DNA of 64,000 bases from Diospyros lotus (lineage: Eukaryota > Streptophyta > Magnoliopsida > Ericales > Ebenaceae), in NCBI RefSeq assembly GCF_014633365.1, contig NW_026267105.1, forward strand, positions 703,950-767,949, read 5' to 3'. Positions 45,714 to 58,046 of this stretch are shown here, piece after piece. Made by a program: the position numbers and the translations under genes. Under the pieces are notes generated by a model that worked only from the letters and a program-made list of their open reading frames with translations, did not search any database and was not told where the DNA came from. Numbering within the stretch: position 1 is the stretch's first letter; every line of letters begins with the position of its first letter.

Positions 45714-47720
45714 ATGGCAACTTCTAGACCTATCATTGTTCTTGTGATGTATGGAAGTTAGTGAGAATATGATGTTAATACGAAAGAATATAAGTACATA
45801 ACTGATAAATGTGGTTGGATAATACGTGTGGAGCCAGATTGCACATTCGACCAATTGGTAAGTTCCCTCTACAGGAGGTTCAATCTTAGTATGGCTGAGA
45901 AATTGGTTGTACTGAAGTACAAATTTAAGAAGTTAGATCTATCTGCACTTCCAACGGAGATTAATGATGATATAGATGTTGAATGTTTTCTGGTTGAATG
46001 CTCTCGGATAGATTTCAGAAATTCATTATGTGTTGATTTTGTGGAGAAATTAGACCCGAAAACACAACCTAATTTTGGTGTTAGAAATAAGGAAGAGGTT
46101 GCAAAGAATAAAGTATGCAGTAATTCTCCAGTGATACGTTTGGATACCGATAGTCCAATATGGTCGAAAGATGAGGTTAGAAGGAACATGACTACGACTA
46201 GTTTACACGACGATGTTAATTGTGATGATGCTATGGATGGAAATGGGCTTGAAGTCTTTAAATTTGATGATGTTGGACATGGTGTGTGAAGATGTTAATT
46301 GGGATGATGATAGACATGGGGTTGAAGATGTTTTTAAGTGTGATGATGCAAAACATGGGTCTGAAGAAGTTTTTAATGGTGATGATGCTGGAAATTTGGT
46401 TTATATCAATGCAGAAGTTGTAATCATGTTGAGTAGCTTAGTTTGCTCCCATCTTCGAAATTATCAAGGCTTAGTTCGGGAACATCGTTGGAGATGTCAG
46501 ACGTTGAGTTGAACAAAATTTTCAACTCAAAATATGAATTGCATCAAATGATGAGTTTGTTGGCTTTAAAGAAGAATTATGAATACAAAGTGGTCAAGAG
46601 TGACAGTAACAGCAGATTCAAATACCTTTTTATGGCCATTGGTGCATGCCTTGCTGGATTTCGTTACCAAATGTGACCTGTTATTACAGTTGACACTTGC
46701 TTTCTTAAGGGTAAATATCTTGGTAATTTGTTTGCTGTCACATGCAAAAACGGTAACAACATTGTATATCCTATAGCATGGAGAGTTAGAGATTCTGAGA
46801 ATGATGCCTCATGGGAATGGTTATTCACTAAATTGTGATTTGTAATTGGTGATGAGATACCTGATTTGGTATTTGTGTCTGACAGGTATAAGAGCATACA
46901 TAAGGTGGTAATGACAGTGTTCCTTAATGCAATGCACATTGCATGTATATATCATATTGGCCAGAACGTTAAGGCTAAATTCAAGTATGAAAATGTGCAT
47001 GTTGTTTTCTACAAGGCAACGAAGGCTTATCGAGAATCATAATTTCATGAATACTTTAATGAGCTCAAGTGATATGCTCTAGCCATCAGTGCTTATCTTA
47101 GAGAGGCCGACTTTAGTCGTTGGGCAGGTGCATATTCAAATGGCAAGCATTTTGACATGATAGCGACAAACATTGCAGATTGTCTCAATGAAGCTCTGGC
47201 TAATGCATGTAAATTGCTAATTCAATATTTGTTAAAGTATATCAGGAATACGCTTTAACAATAGTTTTATGAAAGACAGGGTGATACTAGTAAGATGGGT
47301 GGATTTATCACTTCTTGGGATGAAGGAGAAATAGCCAAAAGACTAGCATTATCCCAATATTGACAGCTAGAACCAATTGATATATATAGATTCAATGTTA
47401 ATGATGGTAACTTTGGTGGCATAGTCGACTTGAAGGTGAAAACTTGCACTTGTCGAGTGTTTGATTTTGATAAATTGCCATGTGGACATGCTCTGGTGAC
47501 TGCACGTTTATGAAATATTGACCCATACACTTTGTGCTCCACATATCAAATAGAAGCTCTTTTGTGTGCCTATGCAAATCCGATTATGCCGGTGGCCAGT
47601 CAAGTCGATTGGACCATGCCGGAGGAAATTGTATCTATTCAATTGCTACATCCGACAACTAGACACAAATGTGGAAGACATAGGAAATTGCATCTGTTTA
47701 ATTCCTGGTTTGCTATATAG
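45714..47720 (+). pseudogene. MULE (Mutator-like) transposase, Kaonashi type, many stops
   Basis: The likely ATG at 45,714 opens MATSRPIIVLVMYGS, then two stops. CFLVECSRIDF and a low-complexity acidic part follow. The catalytic region reads VITVDTCFLKGKYLGNLF, NGNNIVYPIAWRV and PDLVFVSDRYKSI, then IACIYHIGQN and ATNIADCLNEAL, where the usual Glu may be Asp. A SWIM zinc finger, CTCRVFDFDKLPCGHAL, lies near 47,445-47,495 with its Cys and His ligands intact. TGA, TAA and TAG codons occur throughout (for example FTKL*FV and RES*FH). It converges on the ULP1-type gene, as in Kaonashi elements. Confidence 0.88.
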
Positions 47721-48299
47721 CTTCTTCAACCTTGAAGTCCCATTTATCCCTCAACTTAAATCTAGGTTTTAATGCAATGTATCCACAATATATTAAAATT
47801 TTGGAATCATATCTACCATATATTGAAACCTATGTTCGTAGTCTACAGGTTTGGTAGAGGTATAAACATGAACACGTTGAGAGTTCATATCAAGCCTTAC
47901 CAAAACCCAGTGATTATTATTGAGATTTGTAGGGCAGATCACGGTGTTCACGTTAAAAAATCTGTTGGAACCATTTGTCTCTCCCAAAAAAATTTGGCAT
48001 GGAAGATCTGTTTCTGAGAGCTCCTCCCACTTGTCTTCCTTAGATAGCTCCCAAGAACTTTTCAATGATTGCTGTGTGCGGTAAAAAATCACAAAGGATT
48101 AATTTAACATAAAAAAAAGTAAATTCCACATAATAATTGATACATATTTATTGTTACGGAACTTACAGCAAATGCGCTTTCAACGAATGAGAATTTCTCA
48201 ATGGTCGTCCCTGATGTTTTCATTCTTTTATTTAGCATACACACATAGCTATCTGTGTGCTACAAGGATTCAAACAAAAGGTACATAATCAATATGAAA

Positions 48300-48500
48300 T
48301 TCAACTTGAAAAGAAAAAATATATCGGTTAAAAATATCGATTTGGAATGATATATCGGTTACGCATACCGATTTGGAACCAACACAAGAAATCGATACAC
48401 GAAAATCAACCAAATATCGATTACAAAAATATCGGTTCTTAACCGGTATAACGGTTACGAATATCGATTCTTAATTAATAAACATAAACTGATACACAAT
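48300..48500. repeat. ATATCGGTT-like motif cluster in MULE intron
   Basis: About nine copies of ATATCGGTT, ATATCGATT or their complements in 200 bp, in an apparent intron of the ULP1-type gene. Similar clusters occur at 45,420-45,700, 51,590-51,710 and 55,065-55,160. Confidence 0.75.
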
Positions 48501-49573
48501 AGAACTAATACAAGTAGATAATTACTTACCTCAAATTAAAGCCATGCATCTGGTGTAGAAAAGATCTCAAAAAACCCTTTGTTCATTAGACAGCAGGAAA
48601 CGTTAATCACTACTATCCTAATTGGCTTTTTAAGGAAATTTAGGAACTCCCGTAACCAGTCACCATTGGGAGGACCTATAGCTTGGGGATTCAACTTTCA
48701 AAGAGTGGATGTGAATGTTGGAACTCGGAGGCCTTCTCGTTATTTTCAACAAGGGGCTTTATTATTGATTCCATGAGTTCTTTTCTTTTCTACCCCTTTT
48801 GTGTACGTCACTTTGTGACTTTCTCCTTAATAGGAGTTAGTGCTGTTATTATTTCTTGTAATGACTCATTTTTTGAGTCTATTGGCTCTGTCTTCTCCTC
48901 CTCCATCTTATCCCTCTCATTTTCCCCATCCCCCTCATACTACGTCTTCTCCTCCTCCTTTTTCCCATCCTTCTCCCATCCCCCTTAATAGTTATCATGT
49001 CCTTCTCATCCTCAACATCTACATCATTTATCTTCTCCATCCTGTCCTTATCTCCTTTATGCACAACCGTCTCCACCTTCTCGTCGGTGATCATTGAATT
49101 TATAGACAAATTATGGCAAATTAAATTCAATAATTTCTTAATGTCACCGATGTCCTTTGTCAGCACCCTAACTTCCCTCTTCACGTCCACGAGGTCCTTT
49201 GTGAGCACCCCTAACTTCCCTCTTCACGTCCCCGAGTTCCCTAAATAAACAAACAAGAAAGTTTTTGATAGATCTTTTTTTCTTTTGCTCAACTTGCCTT
49301 GCGAGAACTTGATTCATGGACTCAAGATCATTTTTACCTCTTCCTTCTCCTTCATCTTTTCCTTCTTCTTCCTTTTCTTCTTCTTCTACTTCTTCCACAC
49401 CATGTGCCTTTATAAAATAATCCGAACTCCTCTCCTCTTTCGTTGGCACAATATGGATCAAATAACCTTAACGCTTAGCTTCATCCATAATACCCTTAAT
49501 AAGAATATATTCTTGGGATATCATGGGGTCAAATAGTCCCTATTTCTTGATCCTTAGACATTGGGGGCCTTTT

Positions 49574-51470
49574 TGAAAGAAAACATTGATCTGATCATAC
49601 GCAGCGGAAAAATAAAATCTGATTTTATTGGTATCACGTTTTTCAAATCTTACGGTTAAATCGAAGACATAAAACGAAAAGTTACCTCAAAATGAAATAT
49701 GATTTCGTTGCCGATAACCCGCCTGATATCTCCCACGCGTGAGATGCCGAGTCGGTCCACCCGAAATCGTCAAGACTTCAATAGACTTGAGAGAAAAAGG
49801 GGCTCGAAAATTTTCTCAAAAATTTCCGTTTTTGATTCAACTGATTGATTGATTGGATTTTGGGTTTAATGTTATATTTATAAACAAGAAACCCTAAAAC
49901 CCTAAATGCTATTGGGCCGAGCTTTAGGTGCTAGCAAAAAGCCCAAACCAAATTAATAATTAAATAAATAATCATATTACTTATTTAATTATTCTTATTT
50001 CTTAAATAATTGCATTTATAATTTAGTAATTCCATAATTACTAAATTTGCCCCCTTTTTCTTTTAAAAAACAATTTCTATTGGGTGGGACTTTCTGGGTT
50101 CACAATTAAATTGGCAACGAGAATTAATCAATTATTAATTCTCGTAAATCACGAGTGACATAGAGCAATATGTCATGATTACCCAATTTAATGTGAAGCG
50201 GGAATGTGAACCTTACATTACGGTGTCCTGCAATACAGTCCCTCTATCATACTATATCCCGACGAGATATGAGATCACGGTCAGTAGGTCAAATCTCTCG
50301 ATCTCGTCGTATGACCAAATCCAATAATCACACTTGACTAATATGACACAACCTCTACGGAATCCAAATTCCGTCGTCATATTACCTCGGCCAAGGATTT
50401 ATCGTCAAGTGACCACTGGATCGCATAGGATATCTTCCCCGTATATCTCGAGATGATAGATTCCATGTCTGATGCACACATACCTCGTGTGTCACTGAAC
50501 TAGGCACATAGATACGTACGGCTATCCCTGATTAGGACAACCATATAATATCGTTGATATCCTAATCCACTAACACACAGATATCCATGTCATCTCAGGT
50601 CTAAGGACTAATGCAAATCCGCAGTTAATATTAAATCATTGACCCGTGAGATAAAACCCATGTGATTCAATATTAATAGTCCCGTTCAGTGAACTCGTTC
50701 CTATAACGAGCACCCACTCGTCTTCCTTCTGTATCTTATACAGAATGGTATGAGACCCACCAATCTTGTCTTTCGGTATCTTATACCGAACAAGGAGGAA
50801 GACGATGTGTCAGCCTTTGCGAGTTACTAATTATCCAAGTTAGGAACTCTATGGCCAGGAACATATTTATAGTATAACGTATTGTGGATTATCCGTCTCG
50901 ATTATTCTTAACAATTAAGAATGGTATCCACTCCTTATTATACTAAAGGATATTTGTATGTTCAATTTAAATCATATTGTAATTTCAATTAAACATAAAA
51001 CTTGCCATTAAATAAGGTTTAAAGAATTACAAGATCAAGCCCTATTGTGTCACTAGAACTGGTCTTAAGGGCTTATATCTAACAATCTCCCACTAGCCCT
51101 AAAACCATTCTGAATGGTATCTCATACCCCATCTATCTAGATGAGAATCTAGTTGCTTCTGGTTCATGGCCTTGGTCAGTGGATCTGCTGCATTCTCTGA
51201 TGTATCTACTCTCTGCACATTGACATCTCCTCTGCCAACAATCTCTCGAATGAGATGAAAGCGTCTCTCAATGTGTTTGGACTTTTGGTGAGACCTTGGT
51301 TCCTTGGCTTGCGCTATGGCCCCATTGTTGTCACAAAACAAGGGCACGGCAGACTCTATTGAGGGAACCACTCCAAGTTCTGTCACAAACTTCTTGATCC
51401 AGACAGCTTCCTTCGCAGCATCGGATGCCGCAATATACTCGGCTTCTTTCATCAACCCTGACGTGTACTA
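49574..51470 (-). mobile_element. 3' end of a copia element (RNase H tail and 3' LTR)
   Basis: On the minus strand, 51,455-51,099 encodes the copia RNase H tail: EAEYIAASDAAKEAVWIKKF, LFCDNNGAIAQAKEP, KHIERRFHLIREIV, NAADPLTKAM. A polypurine-like GGGCTAGTGGGAGAT and an LTR follow (51,084 to about 49,574), starting TGTTAGATATAAGCCC. The rest of the element is absent, so it is truncated. The LTR shares layout words with family X (TTCTTAA.TTGTTAAGAAT, GGATAT.TAT.GC..ATC, CGCAGCGGAAAAA), suggesting a related copia group. Confidence 0.85.
51099..51455 (-). pseudogene. Copia RNase H C-terminal fragment
   Basis: 118 codons, open to the natural stop before the polypurine tract. The motif EAEYIA..DA.KEA.W is the end of copia RNase H. 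It starts mid-domain at the truncation point near 51,470. Confidence 0.88.
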
Positions 51471-51899
51471 AGTGTGGCATCACCTCAAACATAAAAACCT
51501 GCATTTGAGTTAAAATTAAGAAAATAAACAATACATCAAATGTCTTATAAAATTAAGAAAACAAACAATACATATTGGATCAGAAGACATGTCGGTTACT
51601 AAGACTCAGTCAAATATCGATATGACATTACTAATATCATTTCCAATTAAATATATAGGTTACTTGACATCGATATTTCACTGATATATAGTAACCAATC
51701 TGTTTCAAAACAATCTTAAATTCTACCTGTAGAGTCATTAGGAAACCTCCAATGGAGTAGGTCTTCTTGTAATGCACCTGATTGAAATCGTTCAAAATGC
51801 CTCTCTGAGCACTTTCGATTGTGGACAGGAAAGAGTCATTTTCCCAAGCAAAATTGTTCATCTCCTTCCTATGAATGGCCAAGTAAAAATATCAGATAT

Positions 51900-54573
51900 C
51901 TCCTTGATGAGTTCATGATAAAATTGATAATTAAGAGAATAGTGGTATATGAAAATTTCCATAGCTGCCCTTGAATCAAGGAGGAGGCATATAGAAATAT
52001 ATGATGCCTTAGGAAAGGCAAATTGGTAATTTGGAGTTCCTCCCTATAAAGGTAAATTATTTTGTGAAGAAAATACTTATATATTGGGGAATTGAACTTT
52101 TGGAGAGTTTAATTCTTGCTTAAGAACATGGAGAAAATGTATAGATAATTAGGAATTAAAAATGGAAGCCAAGTAGTAGTAGATTGGTGACACTTGGCAA
52201 AATCCCATGAAAGGACTCCAATTAAATTGTAGAAATAAGAAATTAGCCTAATTAAGTGAAAAAAATGACACTTGGAGATCTTGTGAAGCAAGAAGTGGAA
52301 TTCAAAAGAAATTCAAAAATGTAAAAGAAAAGTGTCTTTCAAGTATTTAATGAGGCCATCATTATGTGAAATTAAGTAAATGCAAAAAGAAATTCGAAAT
52401 TAGTCTTGTATTAATGGTTGAAAATGGAGGATTTAAGAAAATGCAAAGTAAATGGATAAATGTCTTTCAAGGTGATTTTTGTGAAAATTGTCTCATTAAA
52501 TTAATTCTTGAGAAAATGACTATTTTGGATAAAAGACAAAAGGGATCTAAGGGATGAGATTTAATCTTGGAGAAAAATCAAGATTAAGGGCTAGGATCAA
52601 GCAAGATGAGAATGATCCAAAGGCTAGGATTGATTCTTGCAAGGATTGAAATCAAGGGCCAAGATTTAGTAAAATAAAGAAGATCCAATGGCCATGACTT
52701 AATTCTTGGAATTGGCATGGATTGCCAAATAATAAGGAATTTGTTTAATTAAAATAATGGAAGATAGGGATTGTTCTTGGCATTAAAAATCAAGGGCTAA
52801 GATTTATTTCTTCCTTAAGGCATGGATTGTGTTTCTATTCTAAGGTGGAGATTAGTTCTAGTCTTGATCTATTGCTAAGATCTAAGCCTTCTAAAGCAAG
52901 GAGTGTGTTTCTTTTGGAGGGTGGAGATTGGACTTTTAAGAAGCAAAGCAATGGCCAACATTTACTCTAAAAGCTTGGCATGGATTAAGAGTTTCTATAA
53001 ATTGGGAAGAGAATTGTAAGTCCAAGTTTTCAAAGATTAGAAGAAAGAAAGTAAAGGGAAAGACAGGAAAAAGAAAGAAATGAGGTAAATCTTCATTCTT
53101 CTATTCCTCTCTTAGCCTATTTTATTCTTGAGGAGTAATGTCTTAAGAATCTCTATTTAAAACAAATGTTTGGAAGCTTCCAAGGATTTTTAAAAGTAAG
53201 GGATGATCCCATGTGGTGGTGGTCTTGCTTGCATTGTAAGTGTTTCTCTATGAGTTGCATGTAGTGGTCAACATTTGCATGATATGTGTTTTAGTGTACT
53301 TATGGCCATATGGATGACTAGTGTTGTGAGAAGAGTTGGTTGCCTATGGAAGTTATGAGGGCATGGAAGACTATCCATTTGCATTGCATTTTTGCATTAC
53401 ATGCTTTCTCATGTTTCATTTACTTATGTATTGTACCCTTATTGAGCAATTGTTCATAAGGTCATTTGACCTCTTGTAGGTGGGGAAACTTCCAAAGGAA
53501 AGAGTATCCTGGAGGGTTAAAGGATATTAGAGCAAGAAAAAAGTTTATGTGAAGGTGTATGTATTTTGCTTGTGTAGTGTAGCTTGATATATTTTGTCTA
53601 TGATGTAAGGTCTAAGAATGCATGTTATTATAACACATGTAAAGTCATGGTGTAGAAATGGTGATGTATGGATTTTTGGGCAAATCTTGTGCTTGATGTA
53701 GTTCTTATAGTTGAAATTTAAATTCTGAAAAGTTTGATTTTTTTTTTTTTTCAAAAAAAAGGGGGCTAGGAAGCTGTTGCTGTCGAAAGGCGCGCGCGCG
53801 GGGCTGGCCCACAGCGAGCACGAGACAGGCGCGGCCGCACATGCACAGGTAGTCTGCGCGCACGGCCGACCCAGTGCGGCCCTGTGCACGGTAGGCGTGC
53901 TGTGGGCACGCGACTAGTGTGCTAACGCCTTTTGCTTCTGTTTTTCATTTTTTATTATTATTTTTGAAAATTCAAGAATAAAGCATATTTTATAAACAAA
54001 TAAATGTGGATTTTGGACTCCAAAAATATTTATTAAATTAATGTGAATTTTGAAGCATTTTTAGAAAAATTCCAATATTTTTGAAAAAAAAAATCAATGA
54101 GTATTTTTCTTGAATTTGGGAAAATGGATGGAAAGAGTTTGTGATTTTGAGTCTCCAAAAAAAATATTTAATAGATGATGGAAATTTGGTGTATTTTTTA
54201 AATAAATAAAAAAAAAGATAAATTGAGGTTTGGCTAAGAAAAAAATGATTAAATTTTCAAAAATGATTAAATCATAACTTTTGGAGAGTTGTGATTTGCT
54301 TGTTTTTGTCGAATCCCAAGAAAGGTCATCCTTGGCTCTTCATTAAGAGCTAGAGAAGGGTGACGTTTCACCAAGATTTTGGGTTTAATTTTGTGAGTCT
54401 TTTTGATATTATTTCTCGAATCCTTGAGTGGAGCAAAGAGAGGGGCGAAGCCCAGTTCCCACCTAGGGCCTTTCTCATTAAAACATACCCTGTCTCTTCA
54501 TTATTGCCTTAGCGAGTGAATAGTTTGGTTGATTATTCACTAGTAACACTTGTGGTGGGAGTGGGGTGTTACA
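51900..54573 (+). mobile_element. Probable gypsy-type solo LTR, left end unresolved
   Basis: About 2.7 kb without coding sequence that separates two exons of the ULP1-type gene. It ends GGGTGTTACA at 54,573, a common end of plant gypsy LTRs. A TATA-like TCTATAAATTGGG lies near 52,990, followed by a purine-rich leader. 52,550-52,830 has diverged repeats of AATCAAGGGC(C/T)AAGATT. 53,760-53,930 is a sharp GC-rich island. I could not find the expected TGTAACACCC start, and the left border is approximate. Confidence 0.5.
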
Positions 54574-55534
54574 ATAGGGGATTTGGAGTTTATTTCATTA
54601 ATAATCATCATATATGACAAAGAAAGAAGATCTTCATCAGAACAATGTATGCATCCCAGCCATATTTATTTTTCGCTTGGCAGCTTCGCAATTGCCAAAC
54701 TTTAATCCAGTGATAAGAGCAAACTCCTCCTTCCCAAACTTGAATTGCTCTCCACACAGTTTGAAGTACATGGAGCCTTCCTCGTCCTTTTCTATTATCT
54801 TCATCAGCCTTAACAATAGACTATGAACTAACTGTATGCTTCATATTAACCCCTAGACGCCATACTCAAGCTGGCCAAAACATGAATTCTTAAACTATTT
54901 CTCTAGGTCAGACTTCTCCTTCAATGCTTTCCAAATTAGTTCAACAGTTGAATCAAAATGATCAAGTCGTGTGATCCTAACGTGGAAAAACTCATTTATC
55001 TCCAAATCATCATCGAACCTCTGTAACAAAAGGAGAAAACAATACAATACATAAGATGTCTTAAATTAGTAGTATATATCGGTGCAAAGAAGACATGCAT
55101 CGGTTAAGTCCAATAATAACTAATATATGTTAACCTAGACCTATGTCAGTTACAATGCATTGGTCTAGGTAAATATAATCCTGGCTGACCCGATGCCCAT
55201 AAATCGCTATTGTTTTTATTTCAAATCAATCACTATAACTTTTCAAATTAGGCAAAATTAGGTAAAAATATATTCCAACCTTCTTTGTCGTCTTCTTCTC
55301 GCTCTTTCTCTTTACCAACTTGGCAGTCGTCTTCGCCTTGTTGATGTTCTTCTCAAACGACACATGACTTGAACGAGCAAATCGAAAGCAAAAATTTGAA
55401 AGGGAGATAACAAGAGCAATGAGATAACTTGTACTCAATGAGAACAAACAAAGAGCAATCGCAAACAATGTATTGAACTGGGAAGCAAGAGCAAGAAAGG
55501 TACGGATGTTACCCGTAAGACCCTGTTTTGGCAT

Positions 55535-55912
55535 ACGCTTACCACGTTATTTAAGCAAGGTTTGAATACCGAAAATTGGTCGGATAGCAAAATAAATTGT
55601 CGAATCAATTGGAGGTAATGCCCCGGAGTGTAATTGACTATGGAAAATGGTATAATCTCAATAAGCGTTCCGAGATAAGATTCATGGAAGTAAAATAAAT
55701 TGGAATTAAGATGATTTTTGGTATCACTAAAATGTAGCTATGATTCAGGCTGAAATATCGAATTTTCATAGGGGATGTCCGGGAATTCAACTGAACCCTA
55801 TGGGGCTTCGATTTTTCGTAACGATCAACCCTTTAGTGGTTGCAAGATGATTCAAGGGCCCGATAAAGATGCGGGGGCGAAATCGATTTTATTGAGTAAT
55901 TGTGGATTATTA
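55535..55912. other. Left flank of the 2.1-kb repeat, LTR-like
   Basis: No gene. It separates the MULE ULP1-type start codon from repeat copy 1. Its style (GGTATCACTAAAATG, GGGCCCGATAAAG) resembles plant gypsy LTR sequence, but the start is not defined. Confidence 0.4.
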
Positions 55913-58046
55913 ATTTTGGAGAAATTAAGATTTTGAGTGGCTCCAGGGTAATTAATTTAGGCTTGGAGGGCCTAATTGCAATTAATAAATTTCCTAAGTG
56001 GAGTTATGCAATTGAAGGGGAGTTAATGTGAAATTTATACGCATATTATTCATATAATATATATTTATAGAGACATGCGTGTATAGGCGTGGGGAGCAAT
56101 TGAGAAACTCCATGTTTCTGTCAGTGCGCATGGGAAGCCAGCTGGGAGCATGTTGCTTTGGATTGAGGGAATTGCAAATGGCCGAGAGAAGGCTGTCGAG
56201 AGAAGGAGTAGCGCCCAAGCTTCATTGCCATATATATAGAGAGAGAAAACGAGATGGAAGTAGTGATAGAGGGATGGAAGCAATGGCCAAATCGGCCATG
56301 GCAGCAAGCTAGCCGAGAGATGGGGAAATGGCAGTGAGCTTGTGTGAGCTGGCCGAGAGATCGTGAGGTCGAGGGCGAGATCGAGAGAGAATGAGAGTTG
56401 CGCGAAAGGGGCTGGCCGGTTGCAGCCGCAAGCTCGAGCGCGAAGCCGGGGCCATGGCGGCCGGTTGCAGCAGGCGCTCAAACAGAGCAGCGATGGCCGA
56501 CGCGAGCAAGCGAGCAGGGGGTTGCGGTGGCTGACGAGGTCGTGCGATGGCCGCGAGGTGAGTGGAGTCCGGAGAAGGCGCGAAGGCAACTCGGCGGAGG
56601 AAGGCAGCAAGCGGCTGCCAGCTTCGAGGCTCGGTAATGGCCGCGGTGGAGGCAGCAGCTGGCGGGGAGGCGACGCGGTTGCGGGTGGCGGCCGTCGGAG
56701 GCGCACGATGGCGCTGGAAAGCGGCGGCGATGGCCGCGAGGCAGCCATGCGCGCTGTGCGCGTGTGCTCGGTGAAGAAGAAGGTGCAGAGGAGGTTGTGC
56801 GTTGAAGAAGCACCGGAGGGATAAGATGATGAATAGTAGATAGGAAATAAGAGAAAAAGAAAAAATAAGAAAAGAAAAGAAAGAAAAAAAAATAAGAAAA
56901 GAAAAGAAAGAAAGAAAAAATAAGAAAAGAAATTGGAAAAAATGTGAGAAAATGATTGAAAAATCCCCAAAAATAGGAAATGGGGTTTTATTAATATTCT
57001 GGTTATTTTGGCGAAAAAAATAATTTGAGCACGCATTTCAAGACATGCACGAAAATCGACGTAGTGCACAAATATTGAGGTAGTGCATATTAATCGAGAG
57101 TTTGCACGACAATCGAGGTTGGTCCCATATTTTAAGATTAGGGCGCGCATACCGAGGCTACCTGAGAGGCTAAGTTAAGGTAAGTAAAAATGCCTAAAAA
57201 TTTTCAATAAATTAGTAATGTTATTTTATGAGTTATTATAGAGAAATATTCGAAGGTATGTTTGAGAAATTATTTAGTGAGAAATTATTGAGGAAAGTAG
57301 GAGAAAATAGAGGAAAATTATGACGAAATTAGGAAAGAAATAGATTATTGATGTTATTAAATGAATATGATGGCCAGGGTATGTTGAGGATCCGAGTTGA
57401 GTACGTTAGAAGTCTGGCACGAGAATCGAGATATTATGAGATGCGAATAAGGTAAGTGGTACTCCCCAAACTGAATTTAATTTTATAAAAATGTTTGATT
57501 TGAAAGTGGTTTTTCCAAAACCCAAATTGAGGTAAATGATTTTATCATGTTGTCATGTCTTGATATCAATATGTCATGTAGATTGCATTTACATGTATTG
57601 ATGATGAAATGTGCATATGTTCACGATGAAATTATTAATCATGCATCCGCATAAGGGTTTAAGAGTACGGGGCGGGGTCGCTACTTTTCCAAGGGTGCAC
57701 CCATACACCTCGGCCTGGGAAGGAGGCTGTAAAAATGGAAAGTAGCATAAGGAACGGTCAGCTCAAACCGAAATGAAAGGAAAGACATTTTGCATTCATG
57801 CACGAAAATGATTTTGTACACTTACTTAGATGGTTCATCATCTAATTGGGCTTTGTCCCTAGAATATTCAAACGTTCCAGATGGAGATTGTAGCAAGTAC
57901 GAGGATGAATGAGGCATGAAATGGCATTTTTCAAGTGCATGATGAAATGAATGGTAAGATAAATGTATGTAATGTAGCCCATGTGTTTAACTCCTGCTAC
58001 TTTGAAATCTGAACGATTTGAAAGTCCATGATGTAAGATGTGAGCT
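55913..58046 (+). repeat. 2.1-kb direct repeat, copy 1 (LTR-like)
   Basis: Shares about 2 kb at high identity with 61,155-63,160. Landmarks are AATTAATTTAGGCTTGGAGG, a TATA-like TATATATTTATAG near 56,060, a GC-rich core (56,340-56,830), a purine-only run (56,840-56,950), and AGGGTGCACCCATACACCTC. Long open frames on both strands of the GC-rich core follow from base composition, and I found no protein family in them. It contains about 110 bp near 57,555-57,660 that copy 2 lacks. Confidence 0.85.

Larger units (their letters stand above)
47793..55534 (-). pseudogene. MULE-borne ULP1-like protease / DUF1985 gene, interrupted twice
   Basis: The ATG at 55,534 opens MPKQGLTGNIRTF; exon 1 ends KRKSEKKTTKK. 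Exon 2 (from 55,020) holds a DUF1985-like block: HFDSTVELIWKALKEKSD, QLVHSLLLR, MYFKLCGEQFKFGKEEFALI. Further pieces are at 51,637-51,882 (VHYKKTYSIGGFLMTLQV), 51,470-51,500, Lys/Glu-rich coding at 49,461-48,879, and the C48-type protease start at 48,092-47,793 (NNNHWVLVRLDMNSQRVHVY, the catalytic His). The residue after VHVY is Thr where Asp is usual, and the part with the catalytic Cys is missing or unreadable. ULP1 proteins cleave SUMO-like tags; the function in MULEs is unknown. A copia end and a gypsy-type LTR break the gene. Confidence 0.82.

Noticed and set aside
48879..49461. Two Lys/Arg/Glu-rich minus-strand proteins as real genes
   Set aside because: They are low-complexity exonic pieces of the degenerate ULP1-type MULE gene.
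56363..56824. 153-codon plus-strand Arg/Gly-rich frame (and copy at 61,606-62,079)
   Set aside because: Same reason: the openness comes from base composition in a repeated non-coding leader.
56065..57150. 361-codon minus-strand open frame rich in Ser, Pro and Phe (and its twin at 61,308-62,186)
   Set aside because: It lies in the GC-rich core and purine tract of a repeat, all frames on both strands are open there, and no domain or codon pattern is seen.
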